A DNA stretch of 24,935 bases from JBKCUA01 sp046318675 (GCA_046318675.1 JBKCUA010000037.1:1-24935); one strand, 5' to 3'. Positions 1-7,798 are shown, counted from the stretch's first letter. Numbers and translations: made by a program. Notes: generated from the letters alone by a model not told the origin.

Positions 1-1
1 T

Positions 2-1375
2 CAAGGCGACGTAATAAAATACACCGACAAAGATATTGTTGGTGCCACTATCTCTGAAATTGTCCAACCTGGTGGCAAAAAGTTGAGCAAGGTTGATGGC
101 CTTGATGCGAACGGTAAGGTTGTGGTCAGCACTCTTGTTAATGCCTCAATGGATGACGTTAAAAGCCAAATTAGAGACAGCAATAATGGTGTAATTACTG
201 TTGGCGGCACACCAGGAACCCCCGGCACCACTTTCGGCACCGATCTTGCTGAAACCGTTGATGGCACTGATAAAAACGATGTCTTCGACGGCAAAGGTGG
301 CGCGGATATTATCTTCGGCAACAAAGGCAAAGACGTTTTCCTTGAGGGCAAAGACGCCGCCAGCGGCAAAGATTATATCCTTGATTTCAGCAAAGCCGAT
401 GGGGACATTATCCAATTTACCGACCCAAGCGTTAAAGATGTCAAAGTTTCTGATGTCATGCAACTCGGCCTTTCCATGCGTCAAATTGATGCACTGGATA
501 AAGATGGTAAAGTTGTTACCACCACCTACACCCTTGCTAAAAAATCGGAACTTTTTGGGCAAATTCAAGATAGCAAAGGGGAAAGTCTATTTGACGCATC
601 TACCACGAATATCAAAGAGATTGATCCAAACGCCACCGTAACCCTAACCTTCACGGTCAGCGGCGACCAGTTTAATGGCTCCCCAACTGGGGTCATTACC
701 TTGGGCGACAAAACCCTGACCAGCTTTACCGCCACCGCCGACGGCAGAGCCGGAAAAACACAGGATATTTCCGTTCAGGTAAAGGCCAGCGATTTGCTGA
801 CCACCGACGCACTAAGAGTAACTTTTACCAACGACGCCGCTTCAGGCCGAGCTACCCCTGATTTTAGAGAGACTGACAGTTACGTCACCGATCGTAACCT
901 GCGGGTTTATGATCTGAAAATCACTCTCCCCGACAACACGGTAGTTGATTACGATTTGGGCAAAGCCACTTTGGTTCAAAATCAGGCTGGTTCTGTTGTC
1001 ACTGCCACTGCTAAGGAGAATAATCCTAGAGGCAATATCCTTTACGAAACAGGTAGCAACATCACCATCAGCACCTCTACTCTGCCCGTTACACTCACCA
1101 GTAAAAGCCAGACCAGCAACGCACTCGTCGGTACTAACGCAGCAGACACCTTTGCGGTATCATCAACCGATGCTCTCACCGTTATCAAAGATTTTGATAA
1201 AAAGGCGGATAAACTCAAAGTTTCCGGCATCACCACCGATCAAATAAAAACAGCCAAGGCTGAGATTGCCCTCAACGGTGCCCTCATTGACTTTGGCGCA
1301 AATAAGGTCTTCCTCAGCGGAACCTTCAGTCAAGCTGAAGCTGATAGCATTGCCAATGCAACGCTGGTGGGATAA
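2..1375 (+). CDS. RTX/bluetail-type secreted calcium-binding protein with CBM60-like module (5' partial)
   Basis: This is the C-terminal part of a large, probably type I-secreted, acidic Ca2+-binding protein. The frame is open to the left edge, so the true start lies outside; the TTG at 83 is internal. Two related ~60-residue modules are visible, one starting GDVIKYTD (about nt 5) and one starting GDIIQFTD (about nt 401). Between them are RTX-like nonapeptides (GKGGADIIF, GNKGKDVF, nt 285-345). From about nt 640 to 960 comes a beta-rich segment with VRVTFTND-type and DRNLRVYDL motifs, resembling the Ca-dependent carbohydrate-binding CBM60/36 family. The C-terminus (VIKDFDKKADKLKVSG and onwards) repeats the RTX/bluetail pattern and may carry the uncleaved secretion signal. 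Very few Cys, Asp/Gly/Thr rich. No secretion genes are nearby. RTX assignment is fairly safe; the CBM assignment is a motif-level inference. Confidence 0.8.
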   Translation, partial: QGDVIKYTDKDIVGATISEIVQPGGKKLSKVDGLDANGKVVVSTLVNASMDDVKSQIRDSNNGVITVGGTPGTPGTTFGTDLAETVDGTDKNDVFDGKGGADIIFGNKGKDVFLEGKDAASGKDYILDFSKADGDIIQFTDPSVKDVKVSDVMQLGLSMRQIDALDKDGKVVTTTYTLAKKSELFGQIQDSKGESLFDASTTNIKEIDPNATVTLTFTVSGDQFNGSPTGVITLGDKTLTSFTATADGRAGKTQDISVQVKASDLLTTDALRVTFTNDAASGRATPDFRETDSYVTDRNLRVYDLKITLPDNTVVDYDLGKATLVQNQAGSVVTATAKENNPRGNILYETGSNITISTSTLPVTLTSKSQTSNALVGTNAADTFAVSSTDALTVIKDFDKKADKLKVSGITTDQIKTAKAEIALNGALIDFGANKVFLSGTFSQAEADSIANATLVG

Positions 1376-1381
1376 TCAAAC

Positions 1382-1416
1382 GAAAAGGGTTAAGCGGCCT
1401 TTGCTTTACCCTTTTC
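1382..1416. terminator. Hairpin shared by the convergent RTX gene and ppa
   Basis: GAAAAGGGTTAAGC (1382-1395) pairs with GCTTTACCCTTTTC (1403-1416) with one mismatch and a 7-nt loop. It lies 6 bp after the RTX stop and overlaps the last codons and stop of ppa. Flanking T-runs are weak, so use as a two-way terminator is inferred from position and stem strength. Confidence 0.45.
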
Positions 1417-1926
1417 CAGTCCTTTCAGGATGATGGCCTTTGCCGCCGCCGCGTTTTCCCACGCACCGAGCTTAACCCATTTCCCAGGTTCAAGGTCTTT
1501 GTAGTGCTTGAAAAAATGCTCAATCTGCTGGCGCACTAGGGCGGGCACATCGTTTACATCCTTAATAGCATCGTATAAGGGCGAGAGCTTGGCCACCGGA
1601 ACCGCCAGCACTTTGTGATCCACGCCGCCGTCGTCTTCCATACCCAAAACAGCCACAGGACGCGCCCGCACCACCGCGCCGGGGTGAATCGGCACATGGG
1701 ACAACACTAAGACATCCACCGGATCACCATCATCGGCCAACGTGTGAGGAATAAAACCATAATTTGCCGGATACACCATCGCCGTACCTAAAAAGCGATC
1801 GACCAACAGCGCACCGCTATCCTTATCAACTTCATATTTAATCCCGCCACTATTCTGCGAAATTTCAATTACCACATTCATATCTTCCGGGGGATTTTTA
1901 CCAGGGGTAAGCACATCTAAATTCAT
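1390..1926 (-). CDS. ppa: Inorganic pyrophosphatase (family I)
   Basis: Soluble cytoplasmic enzyme that hydrolyses pyrophosphate to two phosphates and so pulls biosynthetic reactions forward. 178 aa, close to the 176 aa of the E. coli enzyme. The family signature DDGDPVDVLV is at about residues 65-74. Every active-site residue known from E. coli Ppa is present, shifted by one: E21, K30, E32, R44, Y56, D66, D68, D71, D98, D103, K105, Y142, K143. A GAGGA ribosome-binding site sits 4-5 nt before the ATG. The gene stands alone and converges on the RTX gene, sharing a hairpin with it. Confidence 0.96.
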   Translation of the reverse strand: MNLDVLTPGKNPPEDMNVVIEISQNSGGIKYEVDKDSGALLVDRFLGTAMVYPANYGFIPHTLADDGDPVDVLVLSHVPIHPGAVVRARPVAVLGMEDDGGVDHKVLAVPVAKLSPLYDAIKDVNDVPALVRQQIEHFFKHYKDLEPGKWVKLGAWENAAAAKAIILKGLEKGKAKAA

Positions 1927-1960
1927 GGTATCCTCATATAATTTACAGCCATCAAGGCCG

Positions 1961-1991
1961 AGTGGTTGTAGGAAAATGCCCAGTGGTTGTA
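1961..1991. promoter_or_regulatory. Two 10-bp direct repeats upstream of ppa
   Basis: AGTGGTTGTA occurs at 1961-1970 and again at 1982-1991. The 21-bp period is two helical turns, as for a dimeric regulator. The repeats are 35-65 bp upstream of the ppa start, where promoter elements are expected. No regulator can be named. Confidence 0.3.
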
Positions 1992-2006
1992 AATAAGAAA
2001 ACTATT

Positions 2007-2152
2007 GGGCACCTCTATTAACCCATTTATAGGGATGAGTGGCTAGAAAGGGCTAGGCGAGCAAACGTAAGCGTACTCAAACGTACGTGCGGATTGCGAG
2101 CATAGACCTGACGACTCCAATCGCCCTAGAAATAAGGTTAATAGAAGTGCCC
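2007..2152. mobile_element. MITE-like element with terminal inverted repeats and TATT target duplication
   Basis: The ends form a long imperfect inverted repeat. The left end reads GGGCACCTCTATTAACCC (2007-2024); the reverse complement of the right end (2152 leftwards) reads GGGCACTTCTATTAACCT. Similarity continues inward to a TAGGG on both sides, giving arms of about 30 bp. The element is flanked by TATT at 2003-2006 and TATT at 2153-2156, a 4-bp direct repeat expected of a target-site duplication. It is 146 bp with no coding capacity, so it would need a transposase in trans. A 4-bp duplication is common in IS5-type elements, but the family is not established. Confidence 0.65.
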
Positions 2153-2170
2153 TATTGCCAAATTCCAATT

Positions 2171-2764
2171 TCAAATCACCATTCTCCACAACGCTCTCAA
2201 GGGCACTACATGATGGCTCACCGTTTTGCCCACTTGTGCCGCCCGCAGCCAAGGCTCGCCCGTCCCCAGCCACCCCTTCGGTGGGCTGTCCACTGCCTGT
2301 GCCACTAAACGAACCACCTCCGGATCACGGCTCAGCAACGGCACGCACTGCAACGCTGCGCCAAAAACGGCTGCTGCGTCTTCATCGCCCGGTTTAGCCA
2401 GCGTCCGAAACGTCGCCCCCAACAGGCTATGCCCCGCCGCCGTCGGGGAAAGTTGTTGTTCTACTAAAGCTTCCACCGCATCAGACAACACTTTAAAAAA
2501 ATTTGTATCTATCGCCGCCAGCACCGGATTGTTCGCCCGCTGGCTCAAGGGCAAAGCCACCTGATCCCGCCACCACGTCAGACGAATGTGAGCCAGCAGC
2601 GGCTCACTTACCTTGGCCGGGATCGCCGCCAATTCACCGTATAAAGCGAACGCCGCCGCCGCCCGCAACCGTTCCTCTGGCGGTGCCTTTAATACGGTGA
2701 TATATAGAACGCGACTGTGCCCGCGCAGCAGGTGCAGCAACGCCTCAAAAAGTTTTGTGTCCAT
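2171..2764 (-). CDS. Squalene/phytoene synthase-fold protein, NDUFAF6-like
   Basis: 197 aa from the ATG at 2764; a longer frame to 2890 is open, but its extra 42 residues do not look like family sequence. The segment VSEPLLAHIRLTWWRD (about residues 52-67), preceded by FALYGELAAI, is characteristic of the alphaproteobacterial squalene/phytoene synthase family related to the mitochondrial complex I assembly factor NDUFAF6. The aspartate-rich prenyl-diphosphate motifs (DxxxD) of true synthases are absent, so a non-catalytic role is likely. It is shorter than typical members (about 250-280 aa); the C-terminal part seems reduced. The start codon overlaps the start of the divergent gene at 2763 (shared CATG). 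A MITE-like element lies 18 bp beyond the stop. Confidence 0.7.
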   Translation of the reverse strand: MDTKLFEALLHLLRGHSRVLYITVLKAPPEERLRAAAAFALYGELAAIPAKVSEPLLAHIRLTWWRDQVALPLSQRANNPVLAAIDTNFFKVLSDAVEALVEQQLSPTAAGHSLLGATFRTLAKPGDEDAAAVFGAALQCVPLLSRDPEVVRLVAQAVDSPPKGWLGTGEPWLRAAQVGKTVSHHVVPLRALWRMVI

Positions 2765-3407
2765 GCGCCCACAGACTACCTCGTTGCCCTCCCAAATCAA
2801 CGTCTTTGCAAGGCTTGATCCTGCCTTGCTACATTTTGCCATTGCACCATTGCGGACTGATGATGAGAAAAAAATTTTTCTCAATGCCATCGGTGATGTC
2901 TGTCAAACCTTATGGGATGACGCTGGTCATACCGACAGCATGAATGCCCTCAACGCCTTGCGTTCCCTTTGCATTAACACTGCCACCCCGCGAGACTGGG
3001 CGCAGCTAGAGCAAGCAGCGAAATCCCCGCGCCAGTTTTCCAGCTGGTCGGCTCTCATGGTGTTTTTACAATTTGGAGCCGCGCCGCTGGGTCGCATCAT
3101 ACAAAAAGCCTACAATGTTCCCGAACCCTTTCGCCCTGCTATGGAGGCCTTGGCCATGACCGCCGCTGTTATCTGGCGACTTGAAAAAGGCTCACTATAT
3201 CAACCGATGAGCAAAGGCTTGGAAAAATTATTACTGCAAACTACCAGCTTGCATGGTCGCAATACCATTGCTGATCCCCATTTGCGGGCTTTTGTTCGCC
3301 GTTTACGAGCTATTAGCCATATTTTGTGCCGCACGCCAAACCTTCGCAACCGTTGGTCGCGCTGGCAAAACCTGCGTGTATTCCTGAGCGAGGTATTTTA
3401 TGGATGA
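2763..3407 (+). CDS. Helical protein resembling a degenerate HpnC/squalene-synthase-fold protein
   Basis: About 214 aa from the ATG at 2763 (no clear ribosome-binding site; a TTG at 2784 is an alternative). Not recognised with certainty. The stretch SSWSALMVFLQFGAAPLGR (about residues 93-111) matches the pattern W..Lm.Yc..SAAPVGR of HpnC-type squalene/phytoene synthases. It is followed at the right distance by PAMEALAMTAAVIWRLEKG, where those enzymes have the ALQ..NhLQDcaeD helix. The second aspartate-rich motif is missing (WRLEKG instead of LQDxxxD); WDDAGHTD at about 51-58 may be a relic of the first. A C-terminal RRLRAISHIL helix also fits. It overlaps the next gene by 8 bp, implying translational coupling. 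Probably not a functional prenyl synthase. Confidence 0.55.
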   Translation: MRPQTTSLPSQINVFARLDPALLHFAIAPLRTDDEKKIFLNAIGDVCQTLWDDAGHTDSMNALNALRSLCINTATPRDWAQLEQAAKSPRQFSSWSALMVFLQFGAAPLGRIIQKAYNVPEPFRPAMEALAMTAAVIWRLEKGSLYQPMSKGLEKLLLQTTSLHGRNTIADPHLRAFVRRLRAISHILCRTPNLRNRWSRWQNLRVFLSEVFYG

Positions 3408-4221
3408 TATCAGTACCCTGCGACAATTTTACGCTAGCCCTCTTGGCTTGCATACCGTTAAATTGCTTGAACAATCAGTGCTTTCCTTATGCCCGCCTCA
3501 ATCTAACTTACGGGTTTATGGTTATGGCTATGCTGTGCCGTTACTCAACGCTTACCGAAAACAAAGTAACGTACTTGCTATTATGCCTGGCACACAAGGA
3601 GCGGTGCGCTGGCCGGAAGATACGCTGCCTCGCGTCACCCTAATCACTGAAAATCGTTGGCCTTTAGCCGATGCCTCGGCAGATATAGTTATAATGCTAC
3701 ACGCACTGGAACAGGCCGGGCACGAACGCGCTATATTGCGGGAAGCTTGGCGAGTACTCAGTCCTCAAGGAAAACTGCTTGTCATTGCGGCTAATCGCCA
3801 TAGTATCTGGACACGGCTAGAACGCACGCCATTTGGGCATGGCCGTTCCTACACCAAAAGGCAGTTACGCCGCCTGCTCAAAGACTGCCAGTTCAACCCA
3901 AGACAAAGCGGTGGCGCTCTAGTCTTACCCCCCTTTAGTGCCCAGGGTTTACAACGCGTTGCCGCTCAATGCGATGCTGCTTTGACGGGAATTTTTTGCG
4001 GCATAGCCGGAGCCATAATAATGGAAGCGAACAAAGATATTTATGCGATTACCCCAGTGGGGGGGAAAACCGTACCAACAGTGATGCGGCCAGTGGTGAA
4101 CACTGTACCAGTAGTAGGAAGGTCTTATTCTATAGCTGGTTGCACAATTATAAAGTATACTTGCAACCAGCGCACGGCACAACGTACCGCGGCCGAATGG
4201 CCGAACAAAAATAACTTATAG
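3400..4221 (+). CDS. SAM-dependent methyltransferase (class I) with repeat-derived C-terminus
   Basis: 273 aa. A Rossmann-type SAM-binding start is visible in LRVYGYGYAVPLL (about residues 44-56). An acidic and hydrophobic core, WPLADASADIVIMLHALEQA, follows, then REAWRVLSPQGKLLVI, typical of Methyltransf_11-type enzymes. PFGHGRSYTKRQLRRLL is conserved in the alphaproteobacterial family often found beside gloB; gloB is not here. Substrate unknown. Its ATG lies inside the preceding gene. Codons from about residue 244 to the TAG lie within a 141-bp non-coding-type repeat (4131-4271), so the native end was probably near VPVVGRS and the last ~30 residues are acquired. It converges on the chemotaxis gene. 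Confidence 0.8.
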   Translation: MDDISTLRQFYASPLGLHTVKLLEQSVLSLCPPQSNLRVYGYGYAVPLLNAYRKQSNVLAIMPGTQGAVRWPEDTLPRVTLITENRWPLADASADIVIMLHALEQAGHERAILREAWRVLSPQGKLLVIAANRHSIWTRLERTPFGHGRSYTKRQLRRLLKDCQFNPRQSGGALVLPPFSAQGLQRVAAQCDAALTGIFCGIAGAIIMEANKDIYAITPVGGKTVPTVMRPVVNTVPVVGRSYSIAGCTIIKYTCNQRTAQRTAAEWPNKNNL

Positions 4222-4271
4222 CGCGCTGAAGACTTTATCAATGTCTACAGCTAATTACGCAATGCGCTATA
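4131..4271 (+). repeat. 141-bp multi-hairpin repeat, copy 1
   Basis: Same 141-bp sequence as 8812-8952 in the same orientation, with 6 substitutions and no gaps. Inverted repeats: GCTGGTTGCA/TGCAACCAGC (4135-4144/4162-4171, 17-nt loop), CGGCAC/GTACCG (one mismatch), CGGCC-GAAT-GGCCG, and an outer pair TATAGCGCG/TGCGCTATA closing the last third (4217-4225/4263-4271, allowing one G-T pair). It forms the tail of the methyltransferase gene and most of the gap to the convergent chemotaxis gene. No transposase is present; it may be a REP/MITE-like element or a transcribed structured element. Confidence 0.85.
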
Positions 4272-4274
4272 AAC

Positions 4275-6419
4275 CTAACACGCCTTTATTGCCTGCAAAA
4301 ACTCCGAAACTTCACCGCTTAGCTTTTCTGCTTCTCGGCTAAGAGTTTGGCTGGCCTGCAAAACTTCCTTGGTGGAATTATCGGCACTACTGGTAGAGGT
4401 CGTGATTTCTCCAATATTTGTGTGTATCTTCTCTACACCTTGAGCAGCAGCGTGCATATTCACAGCAATCTCATTAGTAACTGCCGATTGCTCTTCTACT
4501 GCTGAGGCAATACCGCTGGAATACTGGCTCACATGAGCAATGGCATCCTTGATAGAAATAAGAACTTCCGAAACATCCTTGGACGCATTCTGTACTGCCT
4601 CAATTTGTTTGGCTATATCTTTGGTAGCTGTGGTTGTTTGATGGGCAAGATTTTTAACCTCTGATGCGACAACAGCAAACCCTTTGCCAGCTTCCCCAGC
4701 CCTAGCCGACTCAATAGTTGCGTTAAGAGCAAGCAAACTTATCTGACTGGCGATTTCTTGGATCAACTTGATAATATCATTAATTGACTGTGACACAATA
4801 GAAAGACTTTGGGCTGCTTCATCAGCCTTAGCAGCACGACGAACTGCTTCGGCCACCACTTCATTGGAACGACTAACCTGATTGGCAATCTCTCGCACCG
4901 AGGAACTCATTTCCTCCGCAGCAGAAGCAACTGTCTGCAAATTTGTATTAGTCTCATTGCTAGCAATAGCCACCAACTGGGTTCGTGTCGCCGTCTCGCC
5001 CACCACACCACCAAGACTTTCGGCGGTGTGAGACAGCTGAGTCGCCGCACTGGCCACCGTGCCAACGGCCACGCTGCACTGTTGCTCGAAACCACGCAAT
5101 AAAGCCTCGATTTTTTGTTGCCGTTCTTCTTTATATTGTTGTTCCTTCTTAGCAGAGGCAGCAAGCTTTTGTTGTTCCAATGCCGTATTACGAAAAGCTT
5201 CCAGTGCTCTGGCCATATCACCAATCTCATCAGGGCGATCACTGCCATGAATGACAATCTTAGTATCGCCCTGTCGTAATGTATCCATACCTTGAACAAT
5301 ATAAATAATAGGCTTGGTAATTGACCGAGCCACGTTAATACCAACAAACGTCAATAAAACAACAACCCCCATAGACACAAGCGCACCAATCATCAACCCA
5401 TGATGCAACCTTAAAAGTATCTGGGCACGTTGAGCATCAAACGCAAGCAATAGTTTTTGACCACCAAATAATACAGGCATAATTACCTCAGCAACATCTT
5501 TGCCCTCGTGATTAGTACCTTGAACAACTTTGACTGTATTTTGGATATCGGCAAAATGCTGATATAACCGATTACCATTGGCAAATACTTGCACAGGATT
5601 ATCTTTTTTTTCCAAATCTCCGTGCACCATATACCCCTTACCGTGCAAGGATATTTCAAGGCCTTCACCTAAGCCCGCTTGATCTGAAACAACTTTATGA
5701 AAAAGCGTCGTCGGCATTTGCACAATAACAGCACCTAAAAAAGCACCATTTTGATACACAGGAACCCCAATAAAGGCCGCAGGAATATTATTACTTGGTG
5801 CATACTCTTGATACGCTGTCATCCGTACACCTTCAAGACCTGTTATTGACGAAGGAATACTACGCAGCTGCTTAAAAAGATCAGCAAGATTACTGTCCCG
5901 CCATGATCCAGTGTTTAGATTAGTTGCAAAATCAGGCTCTTTAACAACGCTGTATACCACGTTACCCATCGCATCAATTAAAAACAAATCATAATATCCC
6001 CAAACCGTAATAAATTCTTGCAAAGCAGAATTATATCGTTGGTGTGCAATATAATAACGATTGTCTTCAACTAAACCATGTGGCCTCTTAGAATTATAGG
6101 ATTTTTGTAAAATACCTTGGGCATCCCCGCCAAGACTATGATAGGCCGCGCTCAAGGTGACCAAGGCCTCTTGTGTTGCTTCATCATTAGCTAATACAAT
6201 AAGATTATTGCCCATACCCTCCAATTTATCTTTCAGTCGATCCAAGCGATTGGCAAGAATGCCTTCCATATCATTAAGGCGCTCCTGAATTGTACTGTTG
6301 TATGTCATTAGAAATTTGATGCCGTCGCTGATAATCGCAGTAAATAATGCTGCCAAAACAATTGTTAATGGAATTTTCTTTGCAAGCGATAATGTGCTAA
6401 AAAAAGAAAAAAATCTCAT
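4275..6419 (-). CDS. Methyl-accepting chemotaxis protein
   Basis: Inner-membrane chemoreceptor of 714 aa that would signal to CheA/CheW. First membrane segment at about residues 16-37, periplasmic sensor at 38-340, second membrane segment at about 341-363, HAMP linker at about 364-415, then the long cytoplasmic coiled coil. The hairpin tip IQEIASQISLLALNATIESA (about 553-572) and the following ARAGEAGKGFAVVASEVKNLA are the canonical signalling region. The sensor contains YYDLFLIDAMGNVVYSV and EPDFATNLNTGSW, a Cache-like pattern seen in aquatic alphaproteobacterial receptors. The ligand cannot be read. There is no C-terminal CheR-tether pentapeptide. A strong AAGGAG site lies 10 nt before the ATG. 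No other chemotaxis genes are nearby. Confidence 0.93.
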   Translation of the reverse strand: MRFFSFFSTLSLAKKIPLTIVLAALFTAIISDGIKFLMTYNSTIQERLNDMEGILANRLDRLKDKLEGMGNNLIVLANDEATQEALVTLSAAYHSLGGDAQGILQKSYNSKRPHGLVEDNRYYIAHQRYNSALQEFITVWGYYDLFLIDAMGNVVYSVVKEPDFATNLNTGSWRDSNLADLFKQLRSIPSSITGLEGVRMTAYQEYAPSNNIPAAFIGVPVYQNGAFLGAVIVQMPTTLFHKVVSDQAGLGEGLEISLHGKGYMVHGDLEKKDNPVQVFANGNRLYQHFADIQNTVKVVQGTNHEGKDVAEVIMPVLFGGQKLLLAFDAQRAQILLRLHHGLMIGALVSMGVVVLLTFVGINVARSITKPIIYIVQGMDTLRQGDTKIVIHGSDRPDEIGDMARALEAFRNTALEQQKLAASAKKEQQYKEERQQKIEALLRGFEQQCSVAVGTVASAATQLSHTAESLGGVVGETATRTQLVAIASNETNTNLQTVASAAEEMSSSVREIANQVSRSNEVVAEAVRRAAKADEAAQSLSIVSQSINDIIKLIQEIASQISLLALNATIESARAGEAGKGFAVVASEVKNLAHQTTTATKDIAKQIEAVQNASKDVSEVLISIKDAIAHVSQYSSGIASAVEEQSAVTNEIAVNMHAAAQGVEKIHTNIGEITTSTSSADNSTKEVLQASQTLSREAEKLSGEVSEFLQAIKAC

Positions 6420-6519
6420 GGAAAAAGGGCTCCTTAGAATTGCTTATATTTGTATGTCACTCGACCTTAAAAAATCGTAAACTAATTAAATTATTGAAAT
6501 ACAATGCTATCTTTTTTTC

Positions 6520-6548
6520 TTGTCGCGGTTCAAAGAGTCGCTTATAAG
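6520..6548 (+). promoter_or_regulatory. Sigma70-type promoter of rpmF-plsX-fabH
   Basis: A -35 like TTGTCG (6520-6525) and a -10 TATAAG (6543-6548) with an ideal 17-bp spacer, 27 bp before the rpmF ATG. Prediction from sequence only. Confidence 0.55.
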
Positions 6549-6575
6549 AATCAAATTGTTGGTAAGGATTTTGTC

Positions 6576-6761
6576 ATGGCTGTTCCTAAGCGTAAAACTA
6601 CACCATCCCGTCGCAACATGCGTCGGGCTCATGATGCCCTCAAAGTGAGCGCGTACGGTGAATGTTCGAATTGTGGGGAACAAAAGCGTCCTCACCATGT
6701 ATGTGGGCACTGCGGCCATTATGATGGCCGTCAGACTGGCCTTATCAGTGCCGCTGCCTAA
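6576..6761 (+). CDS. rpmF: 50S ribosomal protein L32
   Basis: 61 aa, the normal bL32 length. It starts MAVPKRKTTPSRRNMRRAHD, the family's basic N-terminus. A zinc ribbon is made by CSNC (about 30-33) and CGHC (about 43-46), so this is the zinc-binding (C+) form. The ATG at 6576 was chosen over the longer frame because the L32 N-terminus starts exactly there and TAAGGA lies 7-8 nt upstream. plsX begins 11 bp after the stop, the classic order linking ribosome and lipid synthesis. Confidence 0.97.
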   Translation: MAVPKRKTTPSRRNMRRAHDALKVSAYGECSNCGEQKRPHHVCGHCGHYDGRQTGLISAAA

Positions 6762-6772
6762 TTGACTTTTCG

Positions 6773-7798
6773 GTGGCGAAGGCTTTCACTATCGCCCTTG
6801 ACGCCATGGGCGGCGACCGGGCACCCGAATCTGTGCTGCGTGGTGCCAATATGGCGCGAGAACGTCATCCCAGTATTCATTTTATTTTTTTTGGTGACAA
6901 AACCCGTCTTCAACCCATTTTAAATAGCCTCCCTCGTCTTGGCCAAGTCTCAGAAATTGCTCATTGCAGTATTGCTATTCCCGATGACATGAAAGCAGCT
7001 CAGGCATTACGAATGGGGCGAGAATCAAGTATGGGTCAGGCTCTTGAGGCTGTTCGCTCAAACCGAGCTGATGGTTTTGTTTCAGCCGGCAACACGGGAG
7101 CCATGATGGCTCTATCGAAATTATTGCTAGGCATGATTCCCGGCATTCACCGCCCAGCTATTGCAGCGTTCTTTCCCACCGAACATGGGGAATGCGTGAT
7201 GCTTGACCTAGGAGCAAATGTAGTTTGTGACGCTGAAAATCTCATCCAGTTCGCCCAGATGGGGCATATTTTCGGTGAAGCCGCCCTAGGATGGAAACGC
7301 CCACGAGTGGCCTTGCTGAATGTTGGGGTAGAACATCAAAAAGGCCGGGAAGAACTCCGCGAGGCCGCAGCACACCTGACCACCCTGACGGAAATAAATT
7401 ATACTGGCTTTGTCGAAGCTAACCACATCCCCAAAGGCGAAGCCGACATCATTGTCACGGATGGTTTTACCGGTAACGTTGCCTTGAAAATGGCTGAAGG
7501 GACAGCGGCACTGGTTTCTAATTATGTTCGCCATGCATTCCGTTATTCGTGGCTGGTAAAATTAGGGTATGTATTTATTCGCCCGGCGTTGACTCGCCTG
7601 CGCCTACGTCTTGATCCGCGTCGGTATAACGGGGCGGTATTTTTGGGATTAAACCATGTTGCCGTCAAAAGCCATGGCAGTTCCGATGCCATCGGCTTTG
7701 CGGCCGCCATTGATGTTGCTGTGGAAATGCTTGAACATCAGGCTATTGAAAAAATAGGGGCTGTATTTTCTGCACAAAAAGCTGCAGTAACAGCATGA
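6773..7798 (+). CDS. plsX: Phosphate acyltransferase PlsX
   Basis: Makes acyl-phosphate from acyl-ACP and phosphate, the first step feeding PlsY in phospholipid synthesis; peripheral to the membrane. 341 aa, usual length. Recognisable segments: IALDAMGGDRAPESVLRGA at the N-terminus, GFVSAGNTGAMMALS, ECVMLDLGANV, and GEADIIVTDGFTGNVALKMAEG. GTG start at 6773. The stop overlaps the fabH start in an ATGA, so plsX and fabH are probably translationally coupled. Confidence 0.97.
   Translation: MAKAFTIALDAMGGDRAPESVLRGANMARERHPSIHFIFFGDKTRLQPILNSLPRLGQVSEIAHCSIAIPDDMKAAQALRMGRESSMGQALEAVRSNRADGFVSAGNTGAMMALSKLLLGMIPGIHRPAIAAFFPTEHGECVMLDLGANVVCDAENLIQFAQMGHIFGEAALGWKRPRVALLNVGVEHQKGREELREAAAHLTTLTEINYTGFVEANHIPKGEADIIVTDGFTGNVALKMAEGTAALVSNYVRHAFRYSWLVKLGYVFIRPALTRLRLRLDPRRYNGAVFLGLNHVAVKSHGSSDAIGFAAAIDVAVEMLEHQAIEKIGAVFSAQKAAVTA

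Noticed and set aside
83..85. TTG as start of the RTX protein
   Set aside because: The frame is open to the left edge and the upstream residues belong to a module repeated downstream, so the gene starts outside the window.
2043..2273. Short minus-strand frame between ppa and the phytoene-synthase-fold gene
   Set aside because: It runs through the MITE-like element and overlaps the end of a supported gene in another frame.
2765..2890. N-terminal 42-residue extension of the phytoene-synthase-fold protein
   Set aside because: It lies inside the opposite-strand gene and does not resemble the family; the ATG at 2764 gives the expected N-terminus.
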